A stretch of DNA of 11,415 nucleotides, taken from CAZAMT01 sp964486145 (GTDB lineage Bacteria > Bacteroidota > Bacteroidia > Bacteroidales > JAAAOM01). Shown one piece after another: positions 7,157 to 11,415 of this stretch; position 1 is the first letter of the stretch; each line of letters starts with the position of its first letter. Under the pieces are notes generated by a model. That model was not told the DNA's origin. It searched no databases and saw nothing but the letters and a program-made list of their open reading frames with translations. The translations under genes were made by a program, and so were the position numbers. The stretch lies in NCBI GenBank assembly GCA_964486145.1, contig CAZAMT010000125.1, positions 1 through 11,415 on the forward strand, written 5' to 3'.

Positions 7157-8611
7157 ATGGGAATAATTAGAAGGACAATATCGAAATTGGGAACGGGAAC
7201 CTTGTTTGCTTCAGGTATTCTATTTGCAATGATTGTATATTTTACGGGAAATAAATTAAAAGCTTTCACATCAACAGATGACTACTGTATGTCATGCCAT
7301 GTTCATACAACTGCTGACATGAGCTGGCAACATTCGTCCCATCATTACAATCATTCTGGTGTTAAAGTCCATTGTATTGATTGCCACCTGCCACCGGAAG
7401 GCGAAGGGCACTGGCCTGCAAAAATAAAGCACGGGGCAAAGGATGTTTATGGAATGATTTTCAAAGATACTTCTGATTTCGACTGGGAGTATAAATCCAA
7501 AGCGGAAAATGCCGTTGGATTTACTTATGAAGTATCATGTGTTAAATGTCATGAAACATTGTTCCCAAAAAACCTGTCAAAAAACGGTGAAGACGCGCAT
7601 TTACATTACCAGTCAGAAAATGAAAAAATGCACTGCATTAATTGCCATATTGATGTAGGCCATTTTGATGAAAACCGCAAACATGAAAAAAATGTTACGT
7701 TTGCGCTCACCGCTCATGATCAATATATCAATAAAGAGTTGTTTACCGAGTCTACACCCGTGGAAACATTCGAAAATTTCACAGAAAAAATTCCCGGTAG
7801 CATCGTTTCTTTTGAAATGGTTGCAGTTAACGGAGGTAAATTTAAAATGTCTAATTTAAATGGGAACACAGAAACAACACAAGTAAATGATTTTTGGATA
7901 GGTAAAACAGAGGTTTCATGGAATGAATACCTTGCCTTTTTTAAGGCTACTGAATCAGAAGGACGGAAAGAAGGTAAGGATAATACGACAGAAGAGGTAG
8001 ATGGCATAACCGGGCCAACGCCACCATGGGGTGCCCCGGATCAGGGTTGGGGAAAAGGCGAACGGCCAGCCATCACCATGACACATTATGCAGCTGAAAC
8101 CTACTGCAACTGGCTATCGCAAATAACCGGAAAGCATTATCGCCTTCCTACGGAAGCTGAATGGGAATATGCCTGCCGCGGAGGGACCTCCGGACCGTAT
8201 TTCTTTGATGGAAACCCAAAAGATTTTTCGGAAAAAGGTTTTGTTGGTAACCTCCTGAAGAAACAAAGCACGTTGATTGACTCATTCATTGTCTATAAAA
8301 ATAATAGCCAGAACAGAACGGCCACACCTTCATCCGTGAATGAAAATCCGTTCGGATTAAAACATATGCTTGGTAATGTAAGTGAGTTTTGCAGTGATGT
8401 TTCGGATGATGGACTTGAACACGTTATTCGTGGAGGCTCCTACAAAGATAATGAGTATGGGGTTACTTGCAGTTCGAAGGGATATACCCGGACCGATGAC
8501 TGGCTTGTTACCGATCCTCAGATGCCTAAAAGCATTTGGTGGTACTCGGATTGCATGCATGTTGGTTTTCGGGTTGTTTGCGAAAATGAATTAAATGACC
8601 AAAACAAATAA
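7157..8611 (+). CDS. NapC/NrfH-like tetraheme cytochrome c fused to a formylglycine-generating-enzyme-like domain
   Basis: The N-terminal half is a membrane-anchored multiheme cytochrome. It has one helix (about 13-31) and then four C-x-x-C-H haem sites starting at Cys44, Cys73, Cys128 and Cys160. A K-I-K-H-G-A-K-D-V-Y segment (89-98) resembles the quinone-site region of the NapC/NirT/NrfH family. That family carries electrons from quinol to periplasmic reductases or, in reverse, accepts them. Residues about 213-476 are an FGE-sulfatase (SUMF1-like) domain: M-V-A-V-N-G-G-K-F, R-L-P-T-E-A-E-W-E-Y-A at 329-339, N-P-F-G-L-x-x-M-L-G-N-V-S-E-F at 397-411, R-G-G-S-Y at 425-429 and G-F-R-V-V at 470-474. 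The cysteine expected two residues after R-G-G-S-Y is Asp431, so formylglycine-generating activity is unlikely. It is the first gene of an operon with two oxidoreductases. I infer an electron-transfer or docking subunit. Confidence 0.88.
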   Translation: MGIIRRTISKLGTGTLFASGILFAMIVYFTGNKLKAFTSTDDYCMSCHVHTTADMSWQHSSHHYNHSGVKVHCIDCHLPPEGEGHWPAKIKHGAKDVYGMIFKDTSDFDWEYKSKAENAVGFTYEVSCVKCHETLFPKNLSKNGEDAHLHYQSENEKMHCINCHIDVGHFDENRKHEKNVTFALTAHDQYINKELFTESTPVETFENFTEKIPGSIVSFEMVAVNGGKFKMSNLNGNTETTQVNDFWIGKTEVSWNEYLAFFKATESEGRKEGKDNTTEEVDGITGPTPPWGAPDQGWGKGERPAITMTHYAAETYCNWLSQITGKHYRLPTEAEWEYACRGGTSGPYFFDGNPKDFSEKGFVGNLLKKQSTLIDSFIVYKNNSQNRTATPSSVNENPFGLKHMLGNVSEFCSDVSDDGLEHVIRGGSYKDNEYGVTCSSKGYTRTDDWLVTDPQMPKSIWWYSDCMHVGFRVVCENELNDQNK

Positions 8612-8619
8612 CAGATATC

Positions 8620-9957
8620 ATGATCGAAAATAAAAAAATCAGTCGAAAACACTTCCTGGGAACATCCTTTACCCTGGGGCTTGCAGGGTTTGGATTAGGT
8701 TCCATCCTGTCGTCGTGTGGGAGGGCAAAACGAAGTCATGAAGAACTTGGCTTACCATCGATGAAGAACATAGCCTCGGATGGAAAGAAAATAAAAGCCG
8801 GTTTAATCGGAACGGGTAACAGGGGAACCGGGGCTGCCCTGAATTTTTTAAGTGCTGGTAATGACCTTGAACTGGTTGCCCTGGCCGATGTATTTAAAGA
8901 CCAGGTGGATATTTGCCGAAGCCAATTGAAAAAATATGATTTTGAAGTGGCGGACGAAAATTGCTTTTACGGTTTTGATGCTTACAAAAAGGTACTTGAC
9001 TCGGATGTTGATGTGGTTTTGCTGGCCACACCCCCTCATTTCAGACCTGAGCATTTTAAAGCAGCGATTGAAGCAAAAAAGCATGTCTTTATGGAAAAGC
9101 CCCTCGCTGTTGATCCGGTGGGCATCCGTACCATCCGAAGTGCAGGAAGCCGGGCGGAGTCTTTGGGTTTATGCGTGGTGACAGGTACCCAGCGCAGGCA
9201 CCGTGAAGATTACATCGAAACATTTAAGCAGGTGGCCAATGGGGCTATCGGAAAATTAGTATCAGCAAAGGCATACTGGAACCAGTCACATGTTTGGTAC
9301 CGAAAACGTGAACAAGGCTGGAGCGACATGGAATACATGATCCGCAACTGGAATAACTTCTGCTGGCTTTGCGGTGATCATATTCTGGATACACATGTGC
9401 ACAATATCGATATAATCAACTGGTTCATGGAAAAATACCCGAAAAGTGCCAATGGATACGGGGGCAGGCACCGACGTATTACCGGTGACCAATACGATTT
9501 TTTTAGCATTGACTTTGATTACGGCAATGGAGTATATTCTCACAGCATGAGCAGACAAATTGACGATTGCGCCAATGGAGTAGGTGAATTTATAATGGGT
9601 ACCAATGGATATACCAATTGTAAAAACAAGATTTTTAATATGGATGGCGAAGTCATTTGGGAATATGAATACCCCGATCCAAAAAAGGAAACCCTGAAGA
9701 TATCACCCTACATTCAGGAGCACATACATCTTGTTGATGCTATCAGAACCGGCAATTATATCAACCAGACAGAGGAAACAGCGCTTTCTACCCTCACAGC
9801 CATTATGGGTAGGGAAGCAGCATATTCCGGAAAAATTATTAACTGGAAAGATATGCTAAATTCTGATTTAAGGTTAGGCCCAAATACTTATGCCTTAACT
9901 AATATAAATATGGAATTTAATGCCCCTGTTCCGGGGAAGCCCCATGATAAAGCTTAA
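8620..9957 (+). CDS. Exported Gfo/Idh/MocA oxidoreductase, predicted lipoprotein
   Basis: This 445-residue Gfo/Idh/MocA protein has the Rossmann motif G-T-G-N-R-G at 64-69 and the complete E-K-P motif at 159-161. The C-terminal domain has H-V-H-N-I-D-I at 259-265. It diverges from the other two family members in the window: it has T-P-P-H-F-R in place of P-D-H-W-H, and cysteine/tryptophan-rich W-N-N-F-C-W-L-C-G-D-H near 244-254. The signal is Tat-like but has Arg-Lys instead of Arg-Arg (S-R-K-H-F-L, 8-13), followed by a hydrophobic run and a lipobox L-S-S-C with Cys33. It therefore probably sits as a lipoprotein outside the inner membrane. It starts 8 bp after the cytochrome gene and is co-transcribed with it, so its reduced cofactor or product may pass electrons to that cytochrome (inference). 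The substrate is unknown. Confidence 0.92.
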   Translation: MIENKKISRKHFLGTSFTLGLAGFGLGSILSSCGRAKRSHEELGLPSMKNIASDGKKIKAGLIGTGNRGTGAALNFLSAGNDLELVALADVFKDQVDICRSQLKKYDFEVADENCFYGFDAYKKVLDSDVDVVLLATPPHFRPEHFKAAIEAKKHVFMEKPLAVDPVGIRTIRSAGSRAESLGLCVVTGTQRRHREDYIETFKQVANGAIGKLVSAKAYWNQSHVWYRKREQGWSDMEYMIRNWNNFCWLCGDHILDTHVHNIDIINWFMEKYPKSANGYGGRHRRITGDQYDFFSIDFDYGNGVYSHSMSRQIDDCANGVGEFIMGTNGYTNCKNKIFNMDGEVIWEYEYPDPKKETLKISPYIQEHIHLVDAIRTGNYINQTEETALSTLTAIMGREAAYSGKIINWKDMLNSDLRLGPNTYALTNINMEFNAPVPGKPHDKA

Positions 9958-9981
9958 TTCAATAATACAAATGAATTTCAA

Positions 9982-11268
9982 ATGAAACGTAAAGAGTTTA
10001 TTAAAAGAACGTTAGCAACTGTCGCCGGGGGAATGGTAATACCCCATATCATTCCTTCTTCAGCACTTGGTCGAAATGGTTTTATACCTCCAAGTGACCG
10101 GATTGTAATGGGCGGTATAGGTCTTGGTGCTATGGGAAACGGTGACATGGACCGGTTTTTACAAAAAAAGGAAGTACAATATGTTGCCGTTTGTGACGTG
10201 GATAACAATCACAGTAGAAATGCAAAGCAAAAGGTAGATAAGCATTTCGGGACCAATGATTGCCGTACCTATAGCCAATATCAGGAGTTTCTGGATAAAG
10301 AAAACCTTGATGCAGTGCATATTGACCTCCCTGACCACTGGCATGCCATTATTTCCATTGCCGCTATCAACAAAGGGCTGGCTATTTACGGACAAAAGCC
10401 TCTTGCCAGAAGTATTAAAGAAGGCCGTGCCATTGTTGATGCGGTAAAAAACAAAAACATTACTTGGCAAACCGGGAGCCAGCAACGCTCAGATGAAAAG
10501 TTCCGTTTTTGTTGTGAACTGGTAAGAAATGGCAGGATAGGAAAAGTTAAATGGGTGGAAGTTGGACTGCCCGATGGCAATAAACCAATTGGAACACCTC
10601 CTGTACAACCTGTGCCTGAAGGTTTAGACTGGGAACAATGGCTTGGTCCTGCACCTTTAGTACCTTATCGTGGAATATGCCACTGGAACTGGAGATGGAT
10701 CCTGGCTTATTCCGGTGGACAACTCACCGATTGGGCAGGCCACCACATCGATATTGCTCACTGGGGGCTTGGCCTCGAACGATCGGCTCCTGTTGAAATA
10801 CAGGGAAAAGGAGTTTACCCGCTGGAAGGGATTTACGACGTTCCTGTGGAATATGACATTACCTGCAGGTATGAAAACGGCCTTACTATCAGAGTTGCAA
10901 ACCGCAGTCGACTGCCTCACGGCCAGGGCGTATCATGGTATGGTGAACATGGATGGATACATGTTAACAGAGGGGGTTACTTCGCTTCAGATGACAACAT
11001 ACTTCAGGAAAAAATTCGGGATGATGAAATCAAACTCTATAAAAGCAATGACCATCATCAAAATTTTTTGGATTGTATTACATCTAAAAAAGAAACAGTG
11101 GCACCTGTGGATATCGCCCACCGTTCTATTTCTGTTGCATTGTTAGGTGAAATTGCCATGCAAACCGAAAAAAAGCTTCAGTGGGATGCAGAAAAAGAAA
11201 TATTTACCAATGACAACATCGCAAACCGATTGCTAGCTAGACCCTATAGAAATGGATATGAAATATAA
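9982..11268 (+). CDS. Exported Gfo/Idh/MocA oxidoreductase, predicted soluble periplasmic
   Basis: This 428-residue Gfo/Idh/MocA protein is closest within the window to the one at 2878-4239. It shares P-D-H-W-H (117-121), the W-x-G-P-A-P block (220-225) and G-H-H-I-D-I (253-258). The Rossmann motif is G-L-G-A-M-G (47-52). The E-K-P motif reads Q-K-P (138-140), keeping the lysine. The N-terminus M-K-R-K-E-F-I-K resembles a Tat signal with Arg-Lys in place of Arg-Arg, followed by a short weakly hydrophobic stretch ending in P-S-S-A near 28. There is no lipobox cysteine, so a soluble periplasmic protein is likely. It follows the previous oxidoreductase by 24 bp, in the same operon. The pairing of a lipoprotein and a soluble paralogue suggests different steps or substrates rather than duplicates. 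The reaction cannot be named. Confidence 0.92.
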   Translation: MKRKEFIKRTLATVAGGMVIPHIIPSSALGRNGFIPPSDRIVMGGIGLGAMGNGDMDRFLQKKEVQYVAVCDVDNNHSRNAKQKVDKHFGTNDCRTYSQYQEFLDKENLDAVHIDLPDHWHAIISIAAINKGLAIYGQKPLARSIKEGRAIVDAVKNKNITWQTGSQQRSDEKFRFCCELVRNGRIGKVKWVEVGLPDGNKPIGTPPVQPVPEGLDWEQWLGPAPLVPYRGICHWNWRWILAYSGGQLTDWAGHHIDIAHWGLGLERSAPVEIQGKGVYPLEGIYDVPVEYDITCRYENGLTIRVANRSRLPHGQGVSWYGEHGWIHVNRGGYFASDDNILQEKIRDDEIKLYKSNDHHQNFLDCITSKKETVAPVDIAHRSISVALLGEIAMQTEKKLQWDAEKEIFTNDNIANRLLARPYRNGYEI

Positions 11269-11281
11269 AAAATGTAAAATT

Positions 11282-11401
11282 ATGAAACAGACCATCCGCC
11301 AATTGTCGGACAAGTTATCTGAGATAATTACTGAGGCACACACGACCATGATTGAAATGTGTGCCAAATTTCAGGTTTGGTCACAAATTTTAAACAGATG
11401 A
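11282..11401 (+). CDS. Possible small protein (39 residues), translationally coupled to the next gene
   Basis: An open frame starts with ATG 13 bp after the upstream oxidoreductase and encodes 39 residues (start M-K-Q-T-I-R-Q-L-S-D, end W-S-Q-I-L-N-R). Its TGA overlaps the ATG of the next frame as ATGA, the classic coupling arrangement. The protein has no signal peptide and looks helical and mixed-charge. I recognise no family. The frame may instead be chance in a leader region, since an inverted repeat also lies here (11335-11365). Confidence 0.4.
   Translation: MKQTIRQLSDKLSEIITEAHTTMIEMCAKFQVWSQILNR
11335..11365 (+). repeat. 8-bp inverted repeat before the next gene
   Basis: GGCACACA (11335-11342) and TGTGTGCC (11358-11365) form a perfect 8-bp stem with half G-C pairs and a 15-base loop. 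CCAAA/TTTGG (11364-11368 and 11376-11380) could form a second small stem. It could be an intercistronic RNA hairpin that tunes expression of the following gene. There is no U tract, so it is not a plain terminator. It overlaps the possible 39-residue frame. Confidence 0.4.
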
Positions 11402-11415
11402 AACAAACATTAACA
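11398..11415 (+). CDS. Start of a further gene, cut by the window end
   Basis: An ATG overlapping the stop of the 39-residue frame opens a frame reading M-K-Q-T-L-T at the window edge. The context (same strand, no gap) says it continues the oxidoreductase operon. Six codons are too few to assign any family. Confidence 0.45.

Noticed and set aside
10670..11146. 158-residue open frame on the plus strand in another frame of the third oxidoreductase
   Set aside because: It is fully contained in a confident gene and its translation resembles no protein family.
2878..11268. Assigning any of the oxidoreductases to GH109 (alpha-N-acetylgalactosaminidase)
   Set aside because: They share fold, export and probable tightly bound cofactor with GH109, but the residues around P-D-H-W-H or T-P-P-H-F-R do not look like the GH109 pattern I know. 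A phylogeny would be needed.

Overview
The window looks like chromosomal DNA of a Bacteroidota bacterium, most plausibly a Marinilabiliales/Prolixibacteraceae-type glycan degrader (inference). The DNA is moderately AT-rich. Shine-Dalgarno sequences are weak or absent. A perfect TAnnTTTG promoter element of the Bacteroidetes type precedes the first plus-strand operon. The gene content (exported Gfo/Idh/MocA proteins with Tat-like and lipoprotein signals, ThuA and DUF6807/PmoA-like domains, an AraC regulator) is typical of carbohydrate-use loci in that phylum. I see no rRNA, tRNA, CRISPR array, transposase or integrase, and no stretch longer than 300 bases without a gene.

Left half (about 1-4240): an AraC-family regulator (minus strand) faces a two-gene operon. 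The operon encodes an exported ThuA-DUF6807 fusion and a Gfo/Idh/MocA oxidoreductase with a canonical twin-arginine signal plus lipobox. The intergenic gap holds repeats that could be the AraC operator and a good promoter element. That promoter position argues for a translation start later than the longest open frame.

Right half (about 4326-11415): an 849-residue membrane protein on the minus strand ends tail to tail with the left operon. It appears to be a one-piece transmembrane transcription factor: an exported phospholipase-C-like barrel lacking the usual catalytic residues, a LamG-type lectin-like domain, one membrane helix, then a cytoplasmic SARP-type winged helix with a BTAD-like tail. 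It is divergent from an operon that starts with a tetraheme NapC/NrfH-like cytochrome fused to a formylglycine-generating-enzyme-like domain. Two more exported Gfo/Idh/MocA proteins follow, then a possible 39-residue protein, then the first codons of another gene that leaves the window.

The most interesting signal is in the 281-bp divergent gap before the cytochrome gene. Three exact heptamers TTAATGC lie 11 and 22 bp apart, and 8 bp separate the last from a TATTAT hexamer. This is the promoter geometry known for SARP activators, next to a gene encoding a membrane-anchored SARP-like protein.

Working model (inference): the membrane regulator senses a glycan or lipid-linked ligand outside the inner membrane and switches on the cytochrome/oxidoreductase operon, while the AraC protein controls the left operon from a cytoplasmic sugar signal. 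Together the exported NAD(P)-fold oxidoreductases, the quinone-linked type of cytochrome and the ThuA/DUF6807 protein suggest redox modification of sugars outside the cytoplasm. No substrate can be named from the sequence.
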